A stretch of DNA of 64,000 nucleotides from DATAUK01 sp036268295 (GTDB lineage Bacteria > Actinomycetota > Actinomycetes > JAFAQI01). The position numbers and the translations under genes are program-made. The stretch's first letter is position 1; each line of letters begins with the position of its first letter. Under the pieces are notes generated by a model, which worked only from the letters and a program-made list of their open reading frames with translations, was not told the origin of the DNA and ran no database searches. Below are positions 50,224-58,993 of the stretch, one piece after another. The DNA lies in the NCBI GenBank assembly GCA_036268295.1, contig DATAUK010000013.1, forward strand, positions 62,001 through 126,000. Reading direction: 5' to 3'.

Positions 50224-52743
50224 CTAGCTGGCGGTCCCGTGCAGATGGACCGTCTTGATGGTGTGCTTGTCGACGGCAGCCTTGCAGAAGTCCTCGGTCT
50301 GCCACTTGCGGTGTGAGAACAACTTGGTCTGGTCGTCGTAGTACGGCGAGCGGGGGTTGGCCGATTCGGAGTAGGTGACGATCGTGTGGGCATCGGGGCA
50401 ACCGTGCGCGGAGTGCCAGGTGACGACCTGGATGTAGGACGAGCCGATGGTCGGGTTCTTGCCGCGGGTGGCAGGGTCGAACACGTTCTGGTAGATCGCG
50501 TTGAACTCACCGTCCGGGTCGCCCGGGCCGCCGGGCAGCGCGATGTGCTTGCCGTGGCGGACGACGTACTGCACGGTTCCAAGCGCGACGTTGAACGGCA
50601 AATGGTCGGTCTTCATCTCGGCCAGCGCGTCGCCGAACGCCTCCTTGACCGCAGTGCTCGAGGTCTTCAGCCCGTTCGGGGTGGTGACCGGATGCGCTGC
50701 ACTGAACTGATGCAGCCACGGTCCACCAGCGACGTTGAGCACCTTCTCCCAGAACGCCCGGAACAGCACCGCGCCGCGGGAGTGGATGTTCTCGAGGTCG
50801 TTCCATTTGGCCAGAACGCTGCAACTGGCCCCCACCGCGACCGGCGGCCCGCTGGAGGTCGGGGCCAGGCCGCCGGGGAAGGCCTTGCACATCTTGACCA
50901 ACGCCGGCTTCACGAGCGTGGCGCCGAACTGGATGTCGCTGAACTCGAGCTTCTGCATCAGATGGCCGGTGAAACCGGGCTTGCCCTCGCCATCGGTGCC
51001 GGCGAGCCGCTTGGCCGTCATGGTCAGCCCGCTGCGGGTGCGCAGCGAGCGCTCGGTCTTCTCGGTGCCGATGATCCGGGCGAACCCGGTGAGCGGGTGC
51101 TTGGGATTGGACAGCCAGTAGCTGTCGTTGGAGTTTGTGACGTAGTCCGAGCGTTCGAGGAACGGAAGCTTGCCCGGCGGGAAGATTCCCGGCGCTGCCG
51201 CCTTCTTGCTCGTCGTGGGCGCACAGGCGGAATGCGCGCCGTTGAGGATCGGCAGGCCGACCTCCAGGAACGCGGCGATCCCGATGCTCGTGGCGCAGCG
51301 GCCTGACGTCGCCTTCGCATTCGAGACGTCCGGGATCGAGCCGATGTCGGCATACAACGCGTGGCCGGTGCGGTCCGCGGCGATCGTGTTGACCCACGGC
51401 AGCCCCTCATCGTTGCGCAGGATCGAGAGCAGCTTGTTGACCGACTGCGCCTTGTCGACGGCGAAGAAGTGCCGGATGATCCGCAGGTTGCCGGCGTTGG
51501 CGTCGAACAGCGCAAAGGCCTGAGTGCCCGACCAGGCAAGCGGCTCGCCTTCGAGGTTGTTGAAGACCGGGCCGTAGATGGTGGAGTACAACGTGTGGTG
51601 CACGAGGCCGTGGCCGGTGTTGACGGTGACCGTCTCATGACTCATCGCGCGGGTCTTGCCGTCGACGACATAGCTGGTCGGGGAGCTTTTCGAGAGCTGA
51701 AGCTGCATCGGGACGAACCGGTAGGCCGTCGACACGGTGTGGCTCCATGCCAGGTTGGCGGTGTGTCCGACCAGCACCAGCGGTACGCCGTAAAGACCGG
51801 CGCCCTCGACGTTCATCTGCCCGGGGACGGTCAGCTGCATCTGGTAGAGCCGCTCGGTGCCGACCCAGGGGAAGTGCGGGTTGCCGAGCAGGACGCCGTG
51901 GGTGTGGTCGCGGTTGCCGTTCTTTCCGATCGCGATCGCGTTGCTGCCCAGCGAGGCGCCGGAGTGACTGCGCGCCGCCACCAGTCGCCGCACGATCGTC
52001 TTGACCTGCTGGTGGGTCGGGCCACTCGCGTGCCGCTCGCCCGGGGTCGCCGGTGGCGCCGAGGTGGCGATCGACTCGATGAACACATAGGCGCTTGCCA
52101 GCTCGGTCAGCTGGTCGATCCGCAGATACTCGTCGGCGATCGAGATCGGGTGCACCCAGGGCTTGCCTTTGCAGGCCGGGTCGGTGATGCCCTTGGCGCC
52201 GCCGACGCTGGACAGGTAGCGGTTGTAGCCGTCGACGTAACCGCGGAGCAGCTTGTGGATGGTCGGTGACAGTGCGTACTTGCCGCTCTTGGCCGACATC
52301 TCGCGCTTGATCAGGCCGGACTTCGTGACACCCTTCCAGTAGATGTCGCTGTCCAGGTTGTTCAGTGTCACGCCGGCGGAGTAGCTGGTGTAGGTGTGGT
52401 TTGCGCCGAAGAACTTCGACCGGTTGCCCTCCACCGTCACGAAGTCGTTCGCCATCGTGCAGATGTCGTCAGTGGCGAAGGAGTATCCGACGCCGTAGCC
52501 CAGCGATCCGAAGTCGCTGGCGGTGATGTGTGGCACGCCGCCCGCGGTGCGCTGGATGGTCACCGAGTATTTCGCGTGGTGCGCCTTGGCGGCGGTCTGC
52601 GACTTCGGTGCTTTGGTCGGTGCGCCCGGATGTGCTGCGGCGCTGGCGCCGGGCAAGGCGCTGCCGGCGAGAAGCACCAGCGACGCGAGGGCGGCGGCGA
52701 TGCCGAGGTTGCGTGAGCAGGGCAGGGCAGGGCGGCGGGTCAT
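50224..52743 (-). CDS. Secreted penicillin acylase family Ntn-hydrolase
   Basis: The 839-residue precursor has a signal peptide (hydrophobic residues 13-34, cleavage near ASAAA) and the penicillin/aculeacin acylase fold. GVPHITASDFGSLGYGVGYSFATDD opens the alpha chain. The LGSNAIAIG motif supplies the presumed catalytic Ser267, at which the precursor should cut itself. GNPHFPW and the LVGHTANLAWSHTVS region follow. Relatives cleave acyl-homoserine lactones, lipopeptides or beta-lactams. The substrate here is unknown. Confidence 0.9.
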   Translation of the reverse strand: MTRRPALPCSRNLGIAAALASLVLLAGSALPGASAAAHPGAPTKAPKSQTAAKAHHAKYSVTIQRTAGGVPHITASDFGSLGYGVGYSFATDDICTMANDFVTVEGNRSKFFGANHTYTSYSAGVTLNNLDSDIYWKGVTKSGLIKREMSAKSGKYALSPTIHKLLRGYVDGYNRYLSSVGGAKGITDPACKGKPWVHPISIADEYLRIDQLTELASAYVFIESIATSAPPATPGERHASGPTHQQVKTIVRRLVAARSHSGASLGSNAIAIGKNGNRDHTHGVLLGNPHFPWVGTERLYQMQLTVPGQMNVEGAGLYGVPLVLVGHTANLAWSHTVSTAYRFVPMQLQLSKSSPTSYVVDGKTRAMSHETVTVNTGHGLVHHTLYSTIYGPVFNNLEGEPLAWSGTQAFALFDANAGNLRIIRHFFAVDKAQSVNKLLSILRNDEGLPWVNTIAADRTGHALYADIGSIPDVSNAKATSGRCATSIGIAAFLEVGLPILNGAHSACAPTTSKKAAAPGIFPPGKLPFLERSDYVTNSNDSYWLSNPKHPLTGFARIIGTEKTERSLRTRSGLTMTAKRLAGTDGEGKPGFTGHLMQKLEFSDIQFGATLVKPALVKMCKAFPGGLAPTSSGPPVAVGASCSVLAKWNDLENIHSRGAVLFRAFWEKVLNVAGGPWLHQFSAAHPVTTPNGLKTSSTAVKEAFGDALAEMKTDHLPFNVALGTVQYVVRHGKHIALPGGPGDPDGEFNAIYQNVFDPATRGKNPTIGSSYIQVVTWHSAHGCPDAHTIVTYSESANPRSPYYDDQTKLFSHRKWQTEDFCKAAVDKHTIKTVHLHGTAS

Positions 52744-52760
52744 GGGGAAAACCTAGCCTC

Positions 52761-53150
52761 TCATCGCTGCCACGTGGTGGCGCTGGCCTCGAACTGGGCG
52801 GGGATCTGCACCCTGACGACACAGAAGACGGTGCCGAGCGGATCGTGCATGACCACCCAAGTCTGGATCCGCGCGACCTCGGTGGCACCGAGCGCGATCA
52901 GCCGGGCCACCTCTGCCTCGATGTCATCGGTCTCGATGTCGAGATGGATCCGCGGCGTCTCGTCGCCAACCGCCTGGATCATCAGCTCGACGCCGGGTGT
53001 GGGCTCGCCGAGCGAGGTGTAGTCAGGATCATCGGCCTCGACCTCGGCGGCCCGCTCGAGCCCGGCCGCCCAGAATCTCACCTCCCGGTCATAGTCCGGG
53101 CGCGGGACGTCGATGATCGCGCCGGCGAGCCGGCTGCGGTGGCTAGCCAC
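52761..53150 (-). CDS. VOC/glyoxalase-like protein, second of a tandem pair
   Basis: The 129-residue protein has the vicinal-oxygen-chelate fold: RLAGAIIDVPRPDYDREVRFWAAGL, PTPGVELMIQAVGDETPRIHLDIETDD and WVVMHDPLGTVFCVV. It is closely similar along its length to the preceding gene and so arose by duplication. GTG at 53148-53150 overlaps that gene's stop. The function is unknown, and the set of metal ligands is incomplete, as in many VOC proteins of this type. Confidence 0.8.
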   Translation of the reverse strand: MASHRSRLAGAIIDVPRPDYDREVRFWAAGLERAAEVEADDPDYTSLGEPTPGVELMIQAVGDETPRIHLDIETDDIEAEVARLIALGATEVARIQTWVVMHDPLGTVFCVVRVQIPAQFEASATTWQR

Positions 53151-53487
53151 CCTGCACCACGCAGAAGGCCACTCCGGCCGGATCGCGCATGGCCACCCAG
53201 TGGTGGCTCCGCGAGATCTCGGTCGCGCCGAGGCCCACCAGGCGCGCGACCTCGGCGTCACGATCCGCGCTCTCGAAGTCGAGGTGAACCGGGCGGGTGT
53301 CGTCCCCGGTGGCCTGCACCATGAAGTAGACCCCGGGGGTCACCTCGTCGTACTGCGCGTAGTCGGGGAACTTCTCGGTGATCTCTGGTTCTTTGCCGAG
53401 TGCGCCGGTCCAGAACGTGACCGCGCGGTCGAAGTCGGCTCTGGGGACGTCGACGAGGGCGCCGGCCAGGCGCAATGGAGGCGTCAT
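53143..53487 (-). CDS. VOC/glyoxalase-like protein, first of a tandem pair
   Basis: The 114-residue protein has the same layout as its neighbour: RLAGALVDVPRADFDRAVTFW, EVTPGVYFMVQATGDDTRPVHLDFES and HWVAMRDPAGVAFCVVQ. ATG at 53487 is close to the divergent oxidoreductase start at 53540. The two VOC genes overlap by eight bases and are surely co-transcribed. The substrate is unknown. Confidence 0.82.
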   Translation of the reverse strand: MTPPLRLAGALVDVPRADFDRAVTFWTGALGKEPEITEKFPDYAQYDEVTPGVYFMVQATGDDTRPVHLDFESADRDAEVARLVGLGATEISRSHHWVAMRDPAGVAFCVVQGG

Positions 53488-53539
53488 GGGAGCAGACTGC
53501 CACGGACCAGTGACACAGTCACCGCCTTACGATCGACGC

Positions 53540-54268
53540 ATGCCTGCGGAGCCGCGTGCTCGGCCGGACGGTGCACCGGTGGGGCGGCGCGTCGTACTCG
53601 GCCTGCTCGGCGTCGGCGCGGTGGGGATCGTCACCGGGTCGCGGCTGCAGACCGCGCTGTTGCGAGTGCTCGGCCCGCTCGAGGATCGCGACCCGACCGG
53701 GCTGCTCTCGCTGTTTCCGCTAGGTGACACCTTCCGGTTCTACTCGGTCACCGCGAGTGTGCCGCAACGCGATGCGGGCGACTACCGGCTGCGGGTTTCG
53801 GGACTGGTCGAGCGGCCCGCGACCTACACCCTTGCCGACCTTCAGGCGATGCCACAGCTCGCGATCGTGAGGGACTTCCAGTGCGTCACCGGCTGGCGGG
53901 TGCCGCAGGTCCACTGGCGCGGGGTCCAGCTCTCGCATCTGCTCGAGGCAGCGGGACCGACCGCCGAGGCGACGGCGGTGCGGTTCCGGTCCTTCGATGG
54001 CAGCTACACCGAGAGCCTGACCCTCGCCCAGGCCCGGCGCTCCGACGTCATCGTCGCGCTGGACATGCTCGGGGGCCCGGTGAGCCATGATCACGGCGGC
54101 CCGGTCCGGCTCTACGTCGCGCCGATGTACGGATACAAGAGCCTGAAGTGGCTGTCCGGCATCGAGCTGACTGCCGAGGTCGTGCCCGGTTACTGGGAGC
54201 ATCGCGGCTACGCCATCAACGGCTTCGTCGGTGCCTCGAACGGACGAAGTGATGAGCCCACTCACTAA
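53540..54268 (+). CDS. Molybdopterin-dependent oxidoreductase (sulfite oxidase/MsrP-like)
   Basis: The 242-residue protein has a Tat-type signal or anchor (GRRVVLGLLGVGAVG) and a sulfite-oxidase-fold domain. The expected molybdenum ligand is Cys115 in DFQCVTGW, followed by WRGVQLSHLLEAA, GGPVRLYVAPMYGYKSLKWLSGIE and PGYWEHRGY. It probably works outside the cytoplasmic membrane. The next gene, overlapping by 17 bases, is a membrane cytochrome b that could pass electrons to or from it. The substrate is unknown. Confidence 0.88.
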   Translation: MPAEPRARPDGAPVGRRVVLGLLGVGAVGIVTGSRLQTALLRVLGPLEDRDPTGLLSLFPLGDTFRFYSVTASVPQRDAGDYRLRVSGLVERPATYTLADLQAMPQLAIVRDFQCVTGWRVPQVHWRGVQLSHLLEAAGPTAEATAVRFRSFDGSYTESLTLAQARRSDVIVALDMLGGPVSHDHGGPVRLYVAPMYGYKSLKWLSGIELTAEVVPGYWEHRGYAINGFVGASNGRSDEPTH

Positions 54269-54896
54269 GGACCGCCGCGAACTCGTCCGCTTCAGCCTCG
54301 CCGTCCGGCTGGTGCACGCCGCCACGGCGGCGCTGCTGATCGTCTGCATCGCGACGGCGGCAATCCTCTACAACGGCTCTCTCGCGGTCTTCTTCGGCGA
54401 CCGGTACGTCGTCGAGCAGGTCCACGTCTGGTGTGGCTTCGCGCTGCCGGTGCCGATCATCGTCGGGCTGGTGTCGCGGGCCTACCGCCTCGACCTGGGC
54501 CGGCTCAACCGCTTCACCTCGCTGGACTGGAAGTGGCTGCGGTCGCGGCATCGCCGTGACGGCTCGATCCCGGTCGGGAAGTTCAACGCCGGCCAGAAGC
54601 TCAACGGCGCGTTGAGTGCCGGTGCGATCGGCGCCCTGTTGGCGAGCGGCATCGTGATGTATTTCACCAACGTCTTCCGGTTGTCCTGGCGTAGCGGTGC
54701 GACGTTCGTGCACGACTGGTTCGCGCTCGGGCTCGGTCTGCTCGTCGTCGGCCACGTCCTCTACGCGCTGCGTGACCCGCAGGCGATGACCTCGATGCGG
54801 ACCGGGCGGGCGCCACTGCGCTGGGCCCGCCGCGAGCACGATGAATGGGCCGAGGAGGTTGCCGGCGCCGACGAGGCGACCGACGTCGTCCCGTGA
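54252..54896 (+). CDS. Cytochrome b/b561-type membrane subunit
   Basis: The 214-residue protein has four hydrophobic segments and His residues placed to bind two hemes: RLVHAATAALL in helix 1, VEQVHVWCGFALP in helix 2, and FVHDWFALGLGLLVVGHVLYA in the last pair. This resembles the formate dehydrogenase gamma/cytochrome b561 group. It is translated with the molybdopterin oxidoreductase and likely is its quinone-side partner. ATG at 54252 is preferred over ATG 54231, because it starts just before the charged KDRRELVRFSLAVR segment. Confidence 0.82.
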   Translation: MSPLTKDRRELVRFSLAVRLVHAATAALLIVCIATAAILYNGSLAVFFGDRYVVEQVHVWCGFALPVPIIVGLVSRAYRLDLGRLNRFTSLDWKWLRSRHRRDGSIPVGKFNAGQKLNGALSAGAIGALLASGIVMYFTNVFRLSWRSGATFVHDWFALGLGLLVVGHVLYALRDPQAMTSMRTGRAPLRWARREHDEWAEEVAGADEATDVVP

Positions 54897-55024
54897 GTTG
54901 CGCGGCGCGTGGCTGGGTGAGCGACATTCACGAGCCGCGGGCGCCTTTGATCCACCGGCGTCCCTTGCCCGGGCTGCGGCGGTATTTTCGCTGCTATTGC
55001 TAGTAAAAAGTTTGGCCCGGGCGC

Positions 55025-55053
55025 TTGAAACTGTCGGCCGGTCAGGATAGGAT
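55025..55053 (+). promoter_or_regulatory. Promoter of the 13E12/DUF222 gene
   Basis: TTGAAA at 55025-55030 and TAGGAT at 55048-55053 are spaced by 17 bases. Transcription would begin near 55060-55061, at or next to the ATG, so the mRNA is probably leaderless. The LexA box starts at the last base of the -10 element. Confidence 0.6.
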
Positions 55054-55068
55054 CGAACACATGTTCGA
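55053..55068 (+). promoter_or_regulatory. LexA (SOS) box overlapping the 13E12/DUF222 start codon
   Basis: TCGAACACATGTTCGA is a perfect match to the mycobacterial SOS consensus, with flanking TCGAAC and GTTCGA fully symmetric. The start ATG (55061-55063) lies within the palindrome. LexA here would cover the transcription start. Confidence 0.85.
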
Positions 55069-56425
55069 AGTTGATCCGGGCGAGTGGGAGGCCATATCGG
55101 CCGATGATCGTGCCTCGATCGGTGACTGGGATTTCCCCGCCGACGACGGCGAGACACCGTCGATCCCGGCCGGCCTGGACGAGTGGGTGCACGAGGCGCA
55201 GTTGTGCGCACCGGGTCTAGCGACCCTGGGATTGTTGACCGCAACGCCGTTCGAGCTGCTCTCGGAGGAGGGCCGCAGCCTTTCGCTGCGACGGATGACT
55301 GAGTACGCGGCATACGTCGAGGGTCTGAAGGCCGAGTTGACTGCATTGATCGCCGGGCCGGTGCCGGCGTCGTTGCACGAAGCCCGAGACGATTTCTCCG
55401 CCCACGAGATCGCTGTCGCGACGAAGAGCAGCGTCTACGCCGCGGATCGTCAGATCGCGCTGGCGCGAGATCTTGTCAGCGTGCTTCGCGCGACGGGTGC
55501 TGCGATGCGCGCCGGTGACGTGACTGCCGCACAAGCACTGGCCCTGCACGACACCACGGGCCAGCTGCCGGTGGAGGTGGCGCGGGCGATCGAAGCGCGG
55601 GTGCTGCGGCGGGCGGCAATCCAGAGCCTCCGCAACTTCAAGGCCAGCCTTGCTCGCGCCGCGGCCGCGCTCGACCCGGACTTCGTCAAGCGCTCGAAGG
55701 AGGCTCGCGCCGAGGTCGAGGTCACGCACACCGCGTTCGGCGACGGCGTCGGACAGCTGTACGTCCGCGGGCCACTCGAGATCACGACGGCGATCCACAT
55801 GGCGCTCACCGCGTACGCCGCCAAGACCAAGGACAGCCTCGGTGGCACCGTCGACCAGCGCAAGCTTGCCGCGGTGCGGGACTGGGCGGAGATCGACCTC
55901 GCCTCAGCCGACACCCCGAGCCACCACCGCCGGCTGCCCACCGTCAACGTCGTGATCGACCTCGCCACCCTGTTCGGGCTGCGCAACCACCCTGCCGAGA
56001 TCCCCGGCGTCGGGCCACTACCCGCCGACGCCGCTCGCTGGTTGCTCGCCGACGGCGCGCCACTTCGCCGGCTGATCATCGACCCACTGACCGGGCACCT
56101 GCTCGACTACGACACCAGCACCTACACCGTGCCCCCTGACCTCGCCGACTATCTGATCGCCAAGAACGTCACCTCAGCGGCACCCCACAGCACCGTTGAC
56201 TCCCGGCTGGCAGACATGGAGCACAACATCCCGCACGATCAGCGCGGTCCGACAGATCCAATCAATGTCACTCCGGTTGACAGGCGGTGGCATCGGTCGA
56301 AAACCCACGGTCGATGGCGGTACCGGAAACGCGAGGACGGGGCGGTGATCTGGACCAGCCCGACCGGTCTCACCTGCCAGGTCGATCCGTACGACTATCG
56401 GACCGCACCGGTTGGGTCTTCTTGA
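55061..56425 (+). CDS. 13E12/DUF222 repeat family protein with HNH-like C-terminus
   Basis: The 454-residue protein has the helical DUF222 region (roughly residues 60-330) typical of the 13E12 repeat family. An HNH-like end follows: EH at 387-388, NVTP, then WHRSKTHGRW with His411 and His416. The zinc-finger cysteines common in the family are replaced (TSAAPHSTV), so endonuclease activity is possible but uncertain. It follows a strong-looking promoter and a perfect SOS box. Some mycobacterial 13E12 genes are also reported as LexA-controlled. A decayed paralogue lies at 21372-21981. The role is unknown. Confidence 0.85.
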   Translation: MFEVDPGEWEAISADDRASIGDWDFPADDGETPSIPAGLDEWVHEAQLCAPGLATLGLLTATPFELLSEEGRSLSLRRMTEYAAYVEGLKAELTALIAGPVPASLHEARDDFSAHEIAVATKSSVYAADRQIALARDLVSVLRATGAAMRAGDVTAAQALALHDTTGQLPVEVARAIEARVLRRAAIQSLRNFKASLARAAAALDPDFVKRSKEARAEVEVTHTAFGDGVGQLYVRGPLEITTAIHMALTAYAAKTKDSLGGTVDQRKLAAVRDWAEIDLASADTPSHHRRLPTVNVVIDLATLFGLRNHPAEIPGVGPLPADAARWLLADGAPLRRLIIDPLTGHLLDYDTSTYTVPPDLADYLIAKNVTSAAPHSTVDSRLADMEHNIPHDQRGPTDPINVTPVDRRWHRSKTHGRWRYRKREDGAVIWTSPTGLTCQVDPYDYRTAPVGSS

Positions 56426-56546
56426 GGTGCCCTAAGGCGAGACCGTTTACCCAGTTAGAAGGCCTGCGGGTGGTTCTCCCGCCGCCGAACACGGTTGTTC
56501 GTCAAGGCGCAGGCGACAGATAGCCAGTCGCAGACCGGCGCAAGGG

Positions 56547-57875
56547 TCAGGAAACTGCTACTAGGAGTTCCTCGGAGTTGTTCGGGGGGTGGAGATCGTC
56601 GGTCCTGCCTCGGAAGTAGCGCTTGGTCAGCGTGGCCGCTGACACGTGCTGGACCTCCTTGAAGCCAGCTTGGCGGGCCAGATCCAGCATCACGGTCGGC
56701 GTGAAAAAGCTGATGAACGGCGTCCCGCTCGCCCTGGCGCCGCGTTCTGCCATCTCCAAACCGGGGCGTACCTCGGGATCCGCGAGCTCGAGGGGGAGGA
56801 TGAACGTCGTGGCGAACGTGGACCCAGCGGCAAGCGTTGCGACTTGCCTCAGCGCGACGAGGTTCGCCTCCTTGGTGAGGTACATGCTGACGCCCGTGGA
56901 GACGACAACCGCCCGCCGGTCCGCATCGAAGCCAGCCGACGCCAAGTGCTCCCGCCAGGACTCCCCTAACTCGAAATCGACCGGAACGAGCCGCAGCCAC
57001 TCCGGTACGCCGAAGCCGAGCTCGATCAAACGTTGTCGCTTCCAAGCCTGATGGCCGGACTGGTCCACTTCGAATACCGTGAGGCGAGAAGCGATCTCCG
57101 GTCTGCGCTGAGCGAACGTGTCGAGCCCGGCACCGAGGATGACGTACTGATCTACGCCGCGACCCGCCTGTTCCACAACCAGATCCTCGACGAAACGCGC
57201 CCGCCCGACGATCGAGGCGCGGAATGGTCTCGTGGTCTGTGGATCCATGTCCGGCCGGTCACGCCAGCTGTCATCGGGAGCCGCCAGAGCGAGACCGATC
57301 TCGTCTTCGAGTACGTGCGGAGAAGGGTCGACCTCGACGTGCATGGCCCGCCAGAGCGCGACCCGCACCGCCGTCGGGTCCGGCACCGCGGCCTGATGGC
57401 CAGTCGTCGCCTTCTGCTCTTCGCCGGTCATCTCGCCGCCGAGATTTGCAGGCTCAACAGACGACCGTCGGGACCCTTCGGTCGTCATGTCAGTTCCCCT
57501 CCAGTCCTTGGCGAGCTTGGCGGGGGCGCGGTCAAGCCATGCCTCGACGATGATCTCCTCGAGCTCCGGCAGGTCGATGTTGTCGAGCTTCACGAGCACC
57601 GCGGGGTAGCCCGTGAAGTGCGGCGTCGTGAAGTAGATGTCCGGCTCGGCCTCGACCAGGGCTTCCTTCACCCCGACGTCGGCGACCCGGACGCCGAGGA
57701 TGGCGCCGGTCGGCGCGGCGTCGCCGAGCGCGGCGAGATCGCTCTTGCGCAATGGCCGCTCCCAGACGAACAGCTTGTCCTTGACTCGCCAGTGGGTGTC
57801 GCCCGCGGTGCGGACCGTCTCCGAAGTCTCCGGCAGCGCCCGTGCGAGGCGGCCGACATCCGCGAGCGTCGCCAT
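56547..57875 (-). CDS. YjbR/MmcQ-like domain joined to a TIGR00027-type SAM methyltransferase
   Basis: One open frame of 442 residues holds two normally separate proteins. Residues 1-129 look like an MmcQ/YjbR protein (VGRLARALPETSETVRTAGD, PHFTGYPAVLVKLDNIDLPELEEI). From residue 130 the frame is a class I methyltransferase of the TIGR00027 group, with QYVILGAGLDTFAQRRPE as the SAM loop and FEVDQSGHQAWKRQRL. An internal ATG at 57488 has GGAGGGG upstream, so the methyltransferase may also be made alone (313 residues). ATG 57875 overlaps the preceding stop. Confidence 0.75.
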   Translation of the reverse strand: MATLADVGRLARALPETSETVRTAGDTHWRVKDKLFVWERPLRKSDLAALGDAAPTGAILGVRVADVGVKEALVEAEPDIYFTTPHFTGYPAVLVKLDNIDLPELEEIIVEAWLDRAPAKLAKDWRGTDMTTEGSRRSSVEPANLGGEMTGEEQKATTGHQAAVPDPTAVRVALWRAMHVEVDPSPHVLEDEIGLALAAPDDSWRDRPDMDPQTTRPFRASIVGRARFVEDLVVEQAGRGVDQYVILGAGLDTFAQRRPEIASRLTVFEVDQSGHQAWKRQRLIELGFGVPEWLRLVPVDFELGESWREHLASAGFDADRRAVVVSTGVSMYLTKEANLVALRQVATLAAGSTFATTFILPLELADPEVRPGLEMAERGARASGTPFISFFTPTVMLDLARQAGFKEVQHVSAATLTKRYFRGRTDDLHPPNNSEELLVAVS

Positions 57876-58909
57876 CAGCTGATATGAACCTTGCGGAAGG
57901 TGGCGTTCTTGTCGGCCGAGATCCGCAGCGCTCCGAAGACCTGCTCGTGCAAGGTCAGTGGCCGGATCGCCGCGTCGTACGTCGCGCTCCACTGCTTGCC
58001 CACCAGCTGCCCGGTCGAGCAGTTCTGCCGGTAGCCGCTTCGACGGGTGCTGGTCAACCGGGCCGAGCCGGTCGCGATCCCACCCGCGGAGTGCGCGGTC
58101 ACGGTGGCCCCGCCGGCGGAGGTCAGCCTCGGCGCGGGCGACTTGACGATGACGGTGTCGATGCGGGTCGCGTGGGCCGGCGTTGAGAGCCGGATCGAGC
58201 GGTTGGCCTCGAGGTGGCTCACCGGCTTGTTGCCCTTGGCCGCGACATCGGTGCCGTTGATGTCGATGTTGGCGTGGCTCGCGGTCCAGCTGAGGCCGGC
58301 TTGGCAGGGGATGGCGGCGCACGCCTCCTCGACGTCAGGCCCATGACCTGCGCTCAGCCTCCCGTGAGCGAAGGACACCGATCGCTGCGCGACCGCACCC
58401 CAGCTCTCGGTGCCTGGCGAATGGCTGCGGAACTTCAGTGTGCCCTTCAGCGCCACCAGGTGGATCTGGTTGCCGTTGGCGTTGTCGCACACCTGGGTCG
58501 TCAGCCGGCTGACCGGAGAGATGACGAGTGAGAGCCGGCCGTACGGCGCCAGCTGCCCGGCGGTCTTCAGCGTGCCGTTGCCCCCCGAGGTGTCGGTGAA
58601 CGAACCCGGCGCAACGGTGAAGCTCCAGGTGTGAGTCTCGTGCCCGCTGTTGCCACGAAGGCTGACCGCAACGGTGCTCGGACGATCGGCATTGGAGCCG
58701 CCGGCGTTCTTGGCAAAGCGGGTCGCCCGCACCGAGAGCGACAGGTGCCGGCCGGAGGTGGTGGTGACGTGGACCACGCCGCTGGTCAGGATGGTGAGCG
58801 ACTCGGGAGTGCTGGCCGGCCGGGCCGACGCGGGTGCGGCTAACGCGAGGCCCGCTGCCGCGATCGCGGCGCCCGAGAGCAGCCTGACAAAGCGTCGGTC
58901 GCTCGACAT
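57875..58909 (-). CDS. Secreted hypothetical protein
   Basis: The 344-residue protein has a clear signal peptide (RRFVRLLSGAAIAAAGLALAAPASA) and a Ser/Thr/Gly-rich, beta-strand-like body with four scattered cysteines that could form disulfides. No domain is recognised. ATG at 58909 follows AAGGGGG, a good ribosome-binding site. Its TGA overlaps the ATG of the next gene. It is divergent from miaB. Confidence 0.72.
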   Translation of the reverse strand: MSSDRRFVRLLSGAAIAAAGLALAAPASARPASTPESLTILTSGVVHVTTTSGRHLSLSVRATRFAKNAGGSNADRPSTVAVSLRGNSGHETHTWSFTVAPGSFTDTSGGNGTLKTAGQLAPYGRLSLVISPVSRLTTQVCDNANGNQIHLVALKGTLKFRSHSPGTESWGAVAQRSVSFAHGRLSAGHGPDVEEACAAIPCQAGLSWTASHANIDINGTDVAAKGNKPVSHLEANRSIRLSTPAHATRIDTVIVKSPAPRLTSAGGATVTAHSAGGIATGSARLTSTRRSGYRQNCSTGQLVGKQWSATYDAAIRPLTLHEQVFGALRISADKNATFRKVHIS

Positions 58910-58993
58910 CGGACCCCCTTCGGCCGCGTGGCTGGCTCCGCCGGTTTGCGCACCTGCCGCTAACGTACTGCGTCGCGCCGTAGGCTGGATTTC

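Noticed and set aside
56486..56501. SOS-like palindrome CGAAC...GTTCG after the 13E12 gene
   Set aside because: The half-sites are separated by six bases instead of four, so it does not fit the LexA spacing, and it is not placed at a gene start.
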